DNA of 64,000 nt from Chlorobiales bacterium (GTDB taxonomy: Bacteria; Bacteroidota; Chlorobiia; Chlorobiales; Chlorobiaceae). The stretch lies in NCBI GenBank assembly GCA_022360275.1, contig JAKSDC010000092.1:1-64000 (forward strand), given 5' to 3'. The position numbers were made by a program, and so were the translations under genes. Each line of letters starts with the position of its first letter. Position 1 is the first letter of the stretch. Positions 28,485 to 37,417 of this stretch are shown piece by piece. The notes beneath the pieces are model-generated. The model was not told the DNA's origin. It saw nothing but the letters and a program-made list of their open reading frames with translations, and did no database searches.

Positions 28485-30530
28485 TCACTGCATTCCGGTC
28501 TGATTGTAGAACTCCTTCTCCATCGGTTTTCCAAGGGTGACCTGTATGGGCGAACCCGGCTCAACCATGGTGCCGGAAGCAACCTGTTGCGCCGTAACAA
28601 TATCCTTCAAACTCCCGTCGTATTTCATAACAAGCTCCGTCCATTCGAGCAGCCGCCTTGCGTCCCTTCCCGGCAGCCCGACAAGCTCAGGAACCGCAAC
28701 CGCTTTCAGCGAGTCGAGCGCTTCCTCAGCCGGCGACACGATGGCCAGCTCTTTTTTCAGCGGTTCCGATACAGCAATTATTTTTCTGCCGACACGGGAA
28801 AAAACCGGTGCTGCGACCATGCTTGCGTAATATTCCGGCTTCGGCTCATCGATCACGACAATTGCAGCAATTTTCGGCTTGTCCGCCGGGAATATACCGA
28901 CAAACGAGGCAACATAGGCTCTTTGATGATAAGATCCGTTTTTCAGCTTCTGTGCCGTACCGGTTTTACCGGCCACTGAAATACCGGGAATCGCCGCTTC
29001 GATACCGGTCCCTTCGACGACAATCGGTTCCAGATACTGATCGATCAGGTACCTGGCGGTTTCCGGCTTTACAACCCGCCGCTCTTTTTTCGGACTGTTT
29101 TCCCGAACCACGCTTCCCCGGGCATCCAGCATCCGGCTTACAACATAGGGACGCATCATCATCCCTTCGTTCGCGACCGCCGCATAGGCTTGCAGAACCT
29201 GTAAAGGCGTTGCCGTAAAAGCATAGCCGTAGCCCATCCACGGAAGGGTGGTCTTGTCCCACTCTTCCGGTTTTTTCAAGAGCCCCTTTACCTCGCCTAT
29301 GAGATCGATACCGGTTTTTTCACCAAACCCGAACCGCTTGACATATTCGTAAAAGGTTTGTTCCCCCAGGCTCATTGCGGTTTTTGCCGCAACGATATTG
29401 CTCGAGTGCACCATTGCCTCCCGGAACGTCATGCGCTCAAACTTTTCATGGTCCCGTATCACACGCCGGTGCACGACAAAGGTTCCGTTATGGGCGTCCT
29501 GCGTGTCTCCCGCCGTCCGGCCGAACACTTCCGTTGCAGCCGCCGCCATGACGATTTTAACAGTCGAGCCAGGCTCAAATGCATCGGTAATCGCCCGGTT
29601 CCTTGCTTTTTCAGGGCGATAGTTGCGGCGGTTATTCATGTTGAACGCAGGATAATTCGCCATCGCAAGTATTTCGCCCGTCTCAACATCCATGACAATA
29701 CCTGTCGCAGCATTTGCCTTATGCTTACTGACCGCGGTGCGAAGCTCATCCTCGACGATAGCCTGTATATCGGCATCGATTGTCAGCTGGATGCTCAATC
29801 CTTCCCGTGCATCGATCTGATCCTCTCCGGCAGCAAGAAACCGCTCTCCTATAGCCGAGCGCTGAAAAACCTTTATGCCGTCGTGCCCCTTCAGCTCGTC
29901 ATGAAACTTTTTTTCAAGACCGCTGATCCCCTTGTTGTCACTGTCGGTAAGACCGATAACTTGTGAGGCAATGTTGAGATAGTAGCGCTGCTGCTCTTTT
30001 TCGTAACCTACCCCCGTTATTCCGGCCTCCATCAGCTTTTCGGCTTTTGTGATCGGCACGGATCGTTCCATCCAGACAAAACGGCTTTTTTTGCGCAACT
30101 TCCGGGTATAGTAGCTTTTATTTTTGCCGAAATGACGTGCAAAAAGCGATGCAACATCCGATATCCGGTTTACCGTGTCGGGCTTTCCGTTTATCCTGAC
30201 AGGCGTATTTCGAACAAGATACGGGTCGGCGTAGAAGGAAATCTTCTGGACACTCTCGGCAAGCAGCTTCCCCGAGCGATCCACGATTCGCCCTCTTTTT
30301 GCTTCCTCGGCAACTTCCCGCTCATGCTGTCTGGTGGCCATGGTCTTGTATTTCTGAACATCGACCACTTGGATGCTCAGCAATCTGACAACAATAAGCC
30401 CGACCAACAGGGCAAACAACAGGGCAACAACGCCGAGGCGCCACCCGAACTCTTTTCCTGACGCTTCGCCAGGTTGACCGGAATCACGTTGCCTGCTCAT
30501 GGTATCAGCTGATCCGGTTTCATTCTCCAC
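28485..30530 (-). CDS. ftsI: septal transpeptidase FtsI/PBP3 with C-terminal PASTA domain
   Basis: The class B penicillin-binding protein cross-links septal peptidoglycan. The 681-residue protein has one N-terminal membrane helix (about residues 29-50) and a dimerisation domain. The transpeptidase motifs are in order: the active serine in EPGSTVKI, SSN in VHSSNIVA, and KTGTA. A single PASTA-like domain (VPELVGLPGRDARRLLE) follows near residues 605-670. It overlaps the upstream ftsL-like gene by 11 bp. Confidence 0.95.
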   Translation of the reverse strand: MENETGSADTMSRQRDSGQPGEASGKEFGWRLGVVALLFALLVGLIVVRLLSIQVVDVQKYKTMATRQHEREVAEEAKRGRIVDRSGKLLAESVQKISFYADPYLVRNTPVRINGKPDTVNRISDVASLFARHFGKNKSYYTRKLRKKSRFVWMERSVPITKAEKLMEAGITGVGYEKEQQRYYLNIASQVIGLTDSDNKGISGLEKKFHDELKGHDGIKVFQRSAIGERFLAAGEDQIDAREGLSIQLTIDADIQAIVEDELRTAVSKHKANAATGIVMDVETGEILAMANYPAFNMNNRRNYRPEKARNRAITDAFEPGSTVKIVMAAAATEVFGRTAGDTQDAHNGTFVVHRRVIRDHEKFERMTFREAMVHSSNIVAAKTAMSLGEQTFYEYVKRFGFGEKTGIDLIGEVKGLLKKPEEWDKTTLPWMGYGYAFTATPLQVLQAYAAVANEGMMMRPYVVSRMLDARGSVVRENSPKKERRVVKPETARYLIDQYLEPIVVEGTGIEAAIPGISVAGKTGTAQKLKNGSYHQRAYVASFVGIFPADKPKIAAIVVIDEPKPEYYASMVAAPVFSRVGRKIIAVSEPLKKELAIVSPAEEALDSLKAVAVPELVGLPGRDARRLLEWTELVMKYDGSLKDIVTAQQVASGTMVEPGSPIQVTLGKPMEKEFYNQTGMQ

Positions 30531-30999
30531 CTATGGTCACCGCCGGAGTCATATGAGCTTTCAGCCCCATGGCCTCCGCTTTCAGCAAGATGTTATCGAT
30601 TGCGTAGATTTCTTGCAGTTCAAGCTCAAGAGCCGCATTGACGCTCTTACTGATCCCGATGCTTTCGCGCAGCCCCTCGTTCTCCCTTGAAAGCTCGTTT
30701 ATCGTCAGAAGATTATTGATATAAACAACCAGAAGCACAGTTCCGACAATAATGAAAGCAAAGGTACGCAAGTGAAGAATAGAACCAAAATCGAAATGCT
30801 TTTTAGATGTCCCCCGGGCGTTTGCCCGGTTTCCGGTCCGGCGTCCTAAAGGTTTTTCATGAAGAACCTTACGGAAAAAGTGCGTCTTCTCCCTCATCTC
30901 TACAAAGGCGGATGTAAACGGCCTCAACCTCAGTAACGCACCTTTCATGACCGAAAGAAAATGTTCGAAAGAAACCTGTTGTTCAGCAGTGTATTTCAC
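30520..30999 (-). CDS. ftsL: FtsL-like cell division protein
   Basis: The 159-residue protein has a long basic cytoplasmic tail, one transmembrane helix (about residues 80-100: AFIIVGTVLLVVYI) and a short periplasmic coiled coil with spaced Leu. This is the topology of FtsL/DivIC-type proteins. The sequence is poorly conserved in the family, so the call rests on topology and its position between rsmH and ftsI. The tail of about 78 residues is longer than in E. coli FtsL. Confidence 0.85.
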   Translation of the reverse strand: MKYTAEQQVSFEHFLSVMKGALLRLRPFTSAFVEMREKTHFFRKVLHEKPLGRRTGNRANARGTSKKHFDFGSILHLRTFAFIIVGTVLLVVYINNLLTINELSRENEGLRESIGISKSVNAALELELQEIYAIDNILLKAEAMGLKAHMTPAVTIGGE

Positions 31000-31000
31000 T

Positions 31001-31981
31001 TCATTCTCCGGATTGTTCCTTTTTTTCTATGACCCTCAACTTCGCGCTTCTTGCCCTGGGATTCTCTTTGATCTCATTATCCGAAGCCTCCTCGGGCTTG
31101 CCGGTGACAACCCGGAACTCCGCTTTCTGCAACGGCTTCCGAAGACCTACCCCTTTGGGGCCCCAGTCATCCGTCGCAATCTTTGTAAAAAATCGTTTCA
31201 CCATCCTGTCCTCGAGCGAGTGATAACTGATGACAGCCATTCTTCCAAGCGGAGCGAGCATCTCTGCACCGTCTTGCAAGACCTCCTCAAGTGCACCAAG
31301 CTCATCATTGACCGCAATTCTCAGCGCCTGAAAAACCCTCGCAAGTGATCTCGTTTGCCGAGCAGGATCTTTAACGATACTCTTGACTATTGCTGCAAGG
31401 TTCCGTGTATCTGTTATATCGCCCTTTTCACTGCGCCACGCGACTATTGCCCTCGCAATCCTGCGGCTTTTCTGTTCTTCGCCGAATCTGAACAAAATAC
31501 CGGCCAGCGCACGTTCCTCACAGTTGTTGACGATATCCGACGCAGTGAAGCCCTTCCCCGCCTCCATACGCATGTCGAGCGGGCCAGAGCGCGTGTAACT
31601 GAATCCGCGCTCCGGGGTATCGACCTGAAAGGAAGAGACCCCGAGATCCAGCAAAATTCCTGCAACCGGCATTGCTCCAGCTTCACGATCCCGAATTGCG
31701 CCGACTATAGCGGCAACCTCCCGGAAATTCCCCGGTACCAGCCTTGTTTTATCACGAAACTGTTCCAGTTTTTTTTCAGCTTCCTCGATTGCATGACGAT
31801 CCTGATCGATGCCTACCAGCAGAGAATTCTGTTCAAAACCCTTCTCTTGTAAAGCCTGCAGGATTGCCAGCGAATGCCCGCCCCCGCCAAGCGTCCCGTC
31901 AACATATATCCCTTCCCGCCTGACCAGCTGCCCAATAACTTCACGCACCATCACCGGGCGGTGATACGCATCTCTGTCCAT
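31001..31981 (-). CDS. rsmH: 16S rRNA (cytosine1402-N4)-methyltransferase
   Basis: RsmH (MraW) N4-methylates C1402 in the ribosomal P site. The start is the ATG at 31981 (MDRDAYHRPVMVREVI), 5 bp after the mraZ stop; an upstream extension would overlap mraZ. The 326-residue protein has the SAM motif VDGTLGGGGHS, the second motif VGIDQDRHAIEEA, and the C-terminal ISYHSLEDRMVKRFF motif typical of the family. Confidence 0.95.
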   Translation of the reverse strand: MDRDAYHRPVMVREVIGQLVRREGIYVDGTLGGGGHSLAILQALQEKGFEQNSLLVGIDQDRHAIEEAEKKLEQFRDKTRLVPGNFREVAAIVGAIRDREAGAMPVAGILLDLGVSSFQVDTPERGFSYTRSGPLDMRMEAGKGFTASDIVNNCEERALAGILFRFGEEQKSRRIARAIVAWRSEKGDITDTRNLAAIVKSIVKDPARQTRSLARVFQALRIAVNDELGALEEVLQDGAEMLAPLGRMAVISYHSLEDRMVKRFFTKIATDDWGPKGVGLRKPLQKAEFRVVTGKPEEASDNEIKENPRARSAKLRVIEKKEQSGE

Positions 31982-31986
31982 AGAAC

Positions 31987-32451
31987 CTAAAAATATCTGC
32001 CTGCAAGTACCTGAAACCGTGAACCGTTTTCCCTGAGCACAGTTGACAGTTTTTCCGGGGACCAAAGTATCATTTTAACATTGGCCCCTATGATAATCAC
32101 GTCTTTCGTTATACCGGCATGCTGCATAAACTCTTTCGGAAGAGCAATCCTGCCCTGCCGGTCGATCTCCACACTATCGAGACTTTCATACATCAGGGTT
32201 TTCAGCATTCTTTCATCGGGGTTGAAATCGGAAAGCTTTGCAAGGCTCTTTTCCTTTTCCGCCCAGACTTCCGGTTCATAGAGCTCCAGAGAACCATCCA
32301 ACGCTTTCATGACATAGAGCAATGCAGACGTCGTTGTTACTTTGTCCGGGTCGGCCAAAACCTGCTCCAGACGCTTCCTGAACCGTGCAGGAATCATAAG
32401 ACGCCCTTTCTCATCAATCGAGTGCTGTTCTTTTCCGATAAAACCCGCCAT
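31987..32451 (-). CDS. mraZ: transcriptional regulator MraZ
   Basis: MraZ is the first gene of the dcw cluster and its DNA-binding repressor. The protein has two SpoVT/AbrB-like halves, each with a DxxxR motif: DEKGR near the start and DRQGR in the second half. The ATG at 32451 was chosen; a TTG at 32472 would place the start inside the operator repeats. The operator lies 16-40 bp upstream, so autoregulation of the whole cluster is expected. Confidence 0.93.
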   Translation of the reverse strand: MAGFIGKEQHSIDEKGRLMIPARFRKRLEQVLADPDKVTTTSALLYVMKALDGSLELYEPEVWAEKEKSLAKLSDFNPDERMLKTLMYESLDSVEIDRQGRIALPKEFMQHAGITKDVIIIGANVKMILWSPEKLSTVLRENGSRFQVLAGRYF

Positions 32452-32466
32452 ATGAAATACATTATC

Positions 32467-32491
32467 TCCCAATATTTCCCATTTTCCACCA
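32467..32491 (-). promoter_or_regulatory. MraZ operator: three direct repeats
   Basis: On the minus strand, TGGTG (32487-32491), TGGGA (32477-32481) and TGGGA (32467-32471) are spaced exactly 10 bp apart, each with a 5-bp spacer. This matches the known MraZ box, TGGGN repeats with 5-bp spacers. It sits just upstream of mraZ, downstream of an AT-rich stretch (32495-32520) that could hold the -10 region. Confidence 0.8.
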
Positions 32492-32700
32492 CTTTAAATA
32501 TATATAAAAAGGTATCGGAAAAAAACAACGGCCAACATATTGTGAAAATTCAGTAATCCTCTATGCTCCACACCAAATAGTGCTTTATCTGAACAACTTT
32601 TTCTTATTATTATTATGGTTTACATGGAGAGCTAAAGCGGCTACCGGGCCTTGCAGCAGGGGGTAATGCTGATGCGGCGCGTAGTGTTTCACTGAAAGTT

Positions 32701-33213
32701 ATGGCAACAACGTTTAGAGAATATATTGTTGACGGTTACAACCTTTTACACAAGCTTTTCCCTGAAAAACAGCAACGCTCTCTCCAGGACAAGCGCGAAC
32801 AGGTGGAAACCATGCTGCTCGGGTTCCAGCAGGTAACGGGAGCGAAGGTTACGGTAGTGTATGACGGCCGGCAGCCAAAGGGATCGCTCAGAGATGCCGG
32901 AGCGCTGAACAAGGTTTTCACCTTCCAAGGTTATTCGGCGGATGCTTGGATCATCGATCACCTGAAATCTTTGGGAAGCAAAGCGCAAATGTTTACTATA
33001 GTCTCCTCTGACCGTTCCATCTGTCGTCATGCAACTGCAAGAGGAGCATCGTATATGTTCTCGGAACATTTCATTGAGCAGTATTTGTCTCGCCCCGAAA
33101 AGCATGACAGACAGGGCGAGAGCGTTGTGAACCGGAAAAAGTTCGGCACCGATCGGCTCAACCAGAAAGAGGTGGATCACTGGCTGGCGATTTTCGGCGA
33201 AACGAAAGAATAA
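32701..33213 (+). CDS. NYN-domain ribonuclease-like protein (YacP/Rae1 type)
   Basis: The 170-residue protein starts with the NYN hallmark YIVDGYNLLHKL and has later acidic residues in VVYDGRQPKG and in IVSSDRSICRHA, the PIN-like metal site. The family (DUF901) includes Bacillus Rae1, a ribosome-dependent mRNA nuclease. It is divergent from mraZ. The 130-bp leader holds a TTATTATTATTA run and a GC-rich stretch without a recognised RNA motif. Confidence 0.85.
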   Translation: MATTFREYIVDGYNLLHKLFPEKQQRSLQDKREQVETMLLGFQQVTGAKVTVVYDGRQPKGSLRDAGALNKVFTFQGYSADAWIIDHLKSLGSKAQMFTIVSSDRSICRHATARGASYMFSEHFIEQYLSRPEKHDRQGESVVNRKKFGTDRLNQKEVDHWLAIFGETKE

Positions 33214-33288
33214 AAGGAATCCCGAAAGATCTGCCTTATTTTAATATTTTACCAGTAACAAGTTTTCATACTCAAGATTGCACGCACC

Positions 33289-33615
33289 ATGTCTGAGAAC
33301 AACGCGAATAAGAACCATCACTGGCTTGAGCTTGAAGAGTGGCGAAAAAAAATAGACGCTATCGACCATAAGCTCTCAAATCTGCTCTGCGAAAGGCTCA
33401 ATTGTGCCCAGAATATCAGTTCGCTCAAGCAGCGAATCGGTGAAGAAGTGCTGCAACCCGCGAGAGAGAAAGAAGTACTTACCAATGTGTTGAACCAGGC
33501 GGATTCCGAGCTGAAAGCCGGTGCGCTGGAAAAAATCTATAAATGCATCATCGAAGAGACAAGGCTGTTTCAGCATGAATGGAAAAACGAACAACAAACG
33601 CTCTCATCCAGATAA
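33289..33615 (+). CDS. chorismate mutase, AroQ type
   Basis: The 108-residue, all-helical protein is a free-standing AroQ-class mutase that converts chorismate to prephenate for Phe and Tyr synthesis. The family pattern is clear: EWRKKIDAIDHKLSNLLCERL with its first Arg, then the central Lys/Arg helix (SLKQRIG), then PAREKEVL and a C-terminal ETRLFQ region. The next gene (mltG) begins 17 bp after its stop on the same strand, so they may be co-transcribed. Confidence 0.9.
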   Translation: MSENNANKNHHWLELEEWRKKIDAIDHKLSNLLCERLNCAQNISSLKQRIGEEVLQPAREKEVLTNVLNQADSELKAGALEKIYKCIIEETRLFQHEWKNEQQTLSSR

Positions 33616-33632
33616 CCTCCCGGGACAGTTTC

Positions 33633-34646
33633 ATGCGTGACACGATCACAAGCCGTTTCTTCGTTCTCATTTCCAGCATCGTTTTCCCCTCCCTGATATT
33701 TGTTGCTGCATTTTTTTTTCTGCCCGGCTGGAATGTGGCTGAAGAAGGTCTATCCGAGGACAGGATCGTCGTGCGCAGAGGAGCAAGCCTCCGCTCGATC
33801 ATAACCTCCATTGCAGACACACAGGGAATCCGGCATGAACGGCCGCTGCTCATCACGGCAGGCCTCTTCCCGGAACTTCGCCAGATCAAACCTGGCCGGT
33901 ATAGTATTCCTCCGGGTCTTTCCAACTACGGGCTTCTCCACTATCTGCACCATCATCCACAGGATGAAGAACGAATTCTCATACTTGAAGGGCTCCGGCA
34001 GGAACGGATTGCGGGAATCATTGCATCGCAGCTCGATATCGATTCGCTTTCCTTCATGAACCGCACAGCCGACAGGGCATTGCTTGAAGAACTCGGTATA
34101 CAGTCGGATTCGTTTGAAGGGTATTTTTTTCCCGGGACCTATAATTTCCCCTGGGCAAGCACTTCCGAAGAGGTTATCCGTTTTCTGGTAGGACGTTTTC
34201 GGACGTTTTACACCGACAGCCTCCGGGCCATTGCAGCCGAAAGAGGCCTTGACGAGATCGAGGTGCTGACCCTCGCCTCCATTGTCGAAGCTGAAACGCC
34301 GCTCGCTGAGGAAAAGCCCCTGATTGCCGGGGTGTACCTCAACAGGCTGAAAAAAAACATGAAACTCCAGGCAGACCCGACGGTACAGTATGCGCTGGGA
34401 GGAAAACCGGACAGGCTTCTCTACAAGGATCTTGCCATTGATTCACCCTACAACACCTACAAGTACAAAGGACTTCCCCCCGCTCCTATCTGCAGTCCCG
34501 GCGCCTTGTCAATCCTTGCAGTACTGGAACCGGCGAAAACCGAATACCTCTACTTTGTTGCAACCGGCACCGGAGGTCATTATTTTGCGAAAACTGCTGC
34601 GGAACATATAAAAAACGTCAAAAAGTACCGCGCCAGCCGCCGGTGA
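33633..34646 (+). CDS. mltG: endolytic murein transglycosylase
   Basis: MltG (YceG) cuts nascent glycan strands near the membrane and so sets their length. The start is the ATG at 33633; a longer in-frame start would overlap chorismate mutase. It has an N-terminal membrane helix (about residues 9-30), a LysM-like region, and the catalytic glutamate in ASIVEAET. Later family motifs are QADPTVQYALG and SPYNTYKYKGLPPAPICSPG. Confidence 0.93.
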   Translation: MRDTITSRFFVLISSIVFPSLIFVAAFFFLPGWNVAEEGLSEDRIVVRRGASLRSIITSIADTQGIRHERPLLITAGLFPELRQIKPGRYSIPPGLSNYGLLHYLHHHPQDEERILILEGLRQERIAGIIASQLDIDSLSFMNRTADRALLEELGIQSDSFEGYFFPGTYNFPWASTSEEVIRFLVGRFRTFYTDSLRAIAAERGLDEIEVLTLASIVEAETPLAEEKPLIAGVYLNRLKKNMKLQADPTVQYALGGKPDRLLYKDLAIDSPYNTYKYKGLPPAPICSPGALSILAVLEPAKTEYLYFVATGTGGHYFAKTAAEHIKNVKKYRASRR

Positions 34647-34734
34647 ACCTCTGGCGTGATGAAAACAGCAGTATACATTATGTATATTTCAATAAAATCC
34701 TAACCCTTCAATATTCAATCAGAAACCAGGAACA

Positions 34735-35928
34735 ATGGAAAAAAAGACCTTGTCTGATATTTCATGTAAAGGCCGCAGAGTGTTAATGCGTGTTGATTTC
34801 AACGTGCCGCTCGATGAACATGCAAACATAACGAATGACAAGCGTATCGTAGAAGCCCTTCCTTCAATAAAAGCAATAACCGAGTCCGGAGGCAGACTCA
34901 TCCTCATGTCGCATCTCGGGCGCCCGAAAGGCAAGGTAGTACCGGAGCTTTCACTGGCCCCTGTTGCAAAGAGGCTTTCCGAACTGCTCGACACAAATGT
35001 CGTCATGGCAAGCGACTGCATTGGAACCGAAGTGATGCAACAGGCCCTTGCGCTGCAGGACGGAGACATCATGCTGCTTGAAAACCTGCGTTTTCATCCG
35101 GAAGAAGAAAAAAATGACCCTGAATTTGCCCGCGAGCTGGCTTCGATGGGCGAGATCTATGTTAATGATGCTTTCGGCACCGCCCATCGCGCCCATGCTT
35201 CGACCGAAGGCATTTGTCACTATGTCCAGCCATCCGTTGCCGGTTACCTTATCGAAAAAGAACTGAAATATCTCGGACAGGCGCTCAACAGTCCAGAACG
35301 CCCGTTTCTTGCCATTCTCGGAGGAGCGAAAATCTCGGGCAAAATCGATGTACTTGAAAACCTGTTCGATAAGGTCGATACAGTGCTTATCGGCGGAGCG
35401 ATGATTTTCACCTTCTTCAAAGCCCAGGGGTATAATGTGGGCAAATCGCTGGTTGAAAACGACAAGGTGGAGCTTGCGTCACATCTCTTGCAAACCGCGC
35501 AGGAGAAACATATCAGAATGCTGCTGCCCGAAGATGTGATCGCGGCGACTGAATTTTCCGCCGATGCCGACACCTCGACCGTCTCAATAGACAGCATACC
35601 GGATAACATGATGGGGCTGGATATCGGCCCGAAAACCATCGACACCTATTCTCGGGAGATTCTCCAGGCTAAAACCGTGGTCTGGAACGGTCCGATGGGT
35701 GTGTTTGAAATCGAGGCATTCGCAAAAGGCACCATTGCAATCGCGCAGGCGCTTGCCGACGCAACCGCAAAAGGCACCATCTCCATCGTAGGGGGCGGCG
35801 ATTCCGCAGCGGCCGTCATGAAAGCAGGACTTGCATCCGGTATCACGCACATATCAACCGGCGGCGGCGCGAGCCTTGAGTTCCTTGAAGGAAAGGTGCT
35901 GCCCGGTATTGCCGCGCTGAACGATTAA
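34735..35928 (+). CDS. pgk: phosphoglycerate kinase
   Basis: The 397-residue enzyme interconverts 1,3-bisphosphoglycerate and 3-phosphoglycerate; in this autotroph it probably works in gluconeogenesis. It has the N-terminal signature [12 protein letters not shown], the substrate-binding SHLGRPKG, the hinge and central [14 protein letters not shown], and the C-terminal nucleotide loop [11 protein letters not shown] followed by [15 protein letters not shown]. Length is standard. It stands about 90 bp after mltG. Confidence 0.97.
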   Translation: MEKKTLSDISCKGRRVLMRVDFNVPLDEHANITNDKRIVEALPSIKAITESGGRLILMSHLGRPKGKVVPELSLAPVAKRLSELLDTNVVMASDCIGTEVMQQALALQDGDIMLLENLRFHPEEEKNDPEFARELASMGEIYVNDAFGTAHRAHASTEGICHYVQPSVAGYLIEKELKYLGQALNSPERPFLAILGGAKISGKIDVLENLFDKVDTVLIGGAMIFTFFKAQGYNVGKSLVENDKVELASHLLQTAQEKHIRMLLPEDVIAATEFSADADTSTVSIDSIPDNMMGLDIGPKTIDTYSREILQAKTVVWNGPMGVFEIEAFAKGTIAIAQALADATAKGTISIVGGGDSAAAVMKAGLASGITHISTGGGASLEFLEGKVLPGIAALND

Positions 35929-36004
35929 TAATCAGGCTGCATTACATTTTCTTCCATGTACCGCTTCCGGCACAACCATAAACCATGAGTCAAGAAAGTT
36001 CTGA

Positions 36005-36838
36005 ATGAATAATTATAACCAGCCATACAGCCCGGGGGGATTCCAGGTAATGCCCCCGGCCATAAAAATTCTAATCCTCGTCAATATTGCTGTTTTTATC
36101 ACACAGTTTTTCACCCCGCTAGGCCCTTTATTACGGTTTTTTGGCCCTCTGTGGCCGATTGCATCTTCCGGGGAGTATACGTTTCAGGTCTGGCAGTTGG
36201 TCACCTATATGTTCATGCATGGCGGGCTTGCACATATACTATTCAATATGTTCGCCCTCTGGCTGTTCGGCACGGAGATAGAAAATTACTGGGGGACGAA
36301 AGAGTTCATTGTATACTATTTCATTTGCGGTATAGGAGCAGCCCTGATCAACCTTCTGACAACCATCGGCACTCCCTACCCTACCGTAGGGGCTTCGGGC
36401 GCGGTGTTCGGCATACTTCTGGCCTTCGGCATGATGTTTCCCGACCGTTATATATTTCTCTACTTTCTTTTCCCCATCAAGGCAAAGTATTTCGTTGCCG
36501 GTTATGCAGCCATCGAACTGTTGATGGGTTTCAGCAACTCGGGCATGGGCAGCCAAAGTAACATCGCCCACTTTGCACATCTTGGAGGCATGATTTTCGG
36601 CTTTGCCTACATCAAATACCGCCAGCAGGGCTGGTCTTTTTCGGAATGGCTGGATAAAACTTTTCCGAAGAAGGATGAACACAAAGGCCCGAAGCTCTAC
36701 AAAAAAGACAAGGAAGAAAAGAGTATGCAGGTATCCGAAGCCGAGATCGACGCCATTCTGGACAAAATATCCCGCCACGGTTATGAATCCCTGACCGAAG
36801 ACGAGAAACAGAAACTGCTTAAAGCAGGAAATAAGTAA
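36005..36838 (+). CDS. rhomboid family intramembrane serine protease
   Basis: The 277-residue protein has six or so membrane helices. The catalytic serine is in VGASGAVFG and the histidine in HFAHLGGMIFG; the conserved HILFNMFALWLFG helix precedes them. After a basic linker the C-terminus (about 243-277) is a soluble helical hairpin, EAEIDAILDKISRHGYESLT, the small domain often attached to Bacteroidetes and Chlorobi rhomboids (DUF6576-like). Substrate is unknown. Confidence 0.92.
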   Translation: MNNYNQPYSPGGFQVMPPAIKILILVNIAVFITQFFTPLGPLLRFFGPLWPIASSGEYTFQVWQLVTYMFMHGGLAHILFNMFALWLFGTEIENYWGTKEFIVYYFICGIGAALINLLTTIGTPYPTVGASGAVFGILLAFGMMFPDRYIFLYFLFPIKAKYFVAGYAAIELLMGFSNSGMGSQSNIAHFAHLGGMIFGFAYIKYRQQGWSFSEWLDKTFPKKDEHKGPKLYKKDKEEKSMQVSEAEIDAILDKISRHGYESLTEDEKQKLLKAGNK

Positions 36839-36864
36839 GATTTACCGGAACAAGGAGGCTGACG

Positions 36865-37338
36865 ATGAACGCAAAGGGCAAAGCATTTGAACGGGCGAAA
36901 AAGAAAGCCGAAAACGTCGCCCGCGATCCTGAAAAAGTAAAGCAAATCATCGACTCCGCGCTCCACAAAGCGACGGAACAAAAAACCTCGTCCCAGTTTC
37001 AGGAAATTTCCGGCAAGTTTCAGGCGCTGGTGCGCATGCTGAAAAGCTGGATCAACCGGGAGTACAAGGTCATCCCCTGGCAGACTATCATCCTTTCCGT
37101 CACGGCGGTCATCTACTTTGTCTCACCCTTCGACGCAATCTTCGATTTCATCCCTCTGCTCGGCTTTGCCGACGATGTGGCCGTGCTTACCGCAGTCCTT
37201 GCATCGATCAACCATGACCTCGACAAGTTCATGAAATGGGAGGGTGAAGTGGTTCAGGAAGAAGCACCGGTCGCCGGCGCGGTCGATGCGGATTTCGAGG
37301 AAGTGCCCGGTGACGGGAAGACCGAAGCTGGCAAATGA
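36865..37338 (+). CDS. YkvA family (DUF1232) membrane protein
   Basis: The 157-residue protein carries the DUF1232 core at about residues 70-125: VSPFDAIFDFIPLLGFADDVAV, a short membrane-associated segment of unknown function. The N-terminus is a basic helical region and the C-terminus is acidic. It has an excellent AAGGAGG ribosome binding site and lies 26 bp after the rhomboid gene, so the two are probably one operon. Confidence 0.88.
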   Translation: MNAKGKAFERAKKKAENVARDPEKVKQIIDSALHKATEQKTSSQFQEISGKFQALVRMLKSWINREYKVIPWQTIILSVTAVIYFVSPFDAIFDFIPLLGFADDVAVLTAVLASINHDLDKFMKWEGEVVQEEAPVAGAVDADFEEVPGDGKTEAGK

Positions 37339-37417
37339 ATAATGACATAACATACCCAAGCTGCCTGAAAAGGAATTAAACGTTTGTCACAAGGCTAAAA
37401 GGCGCATCCGGAACACC

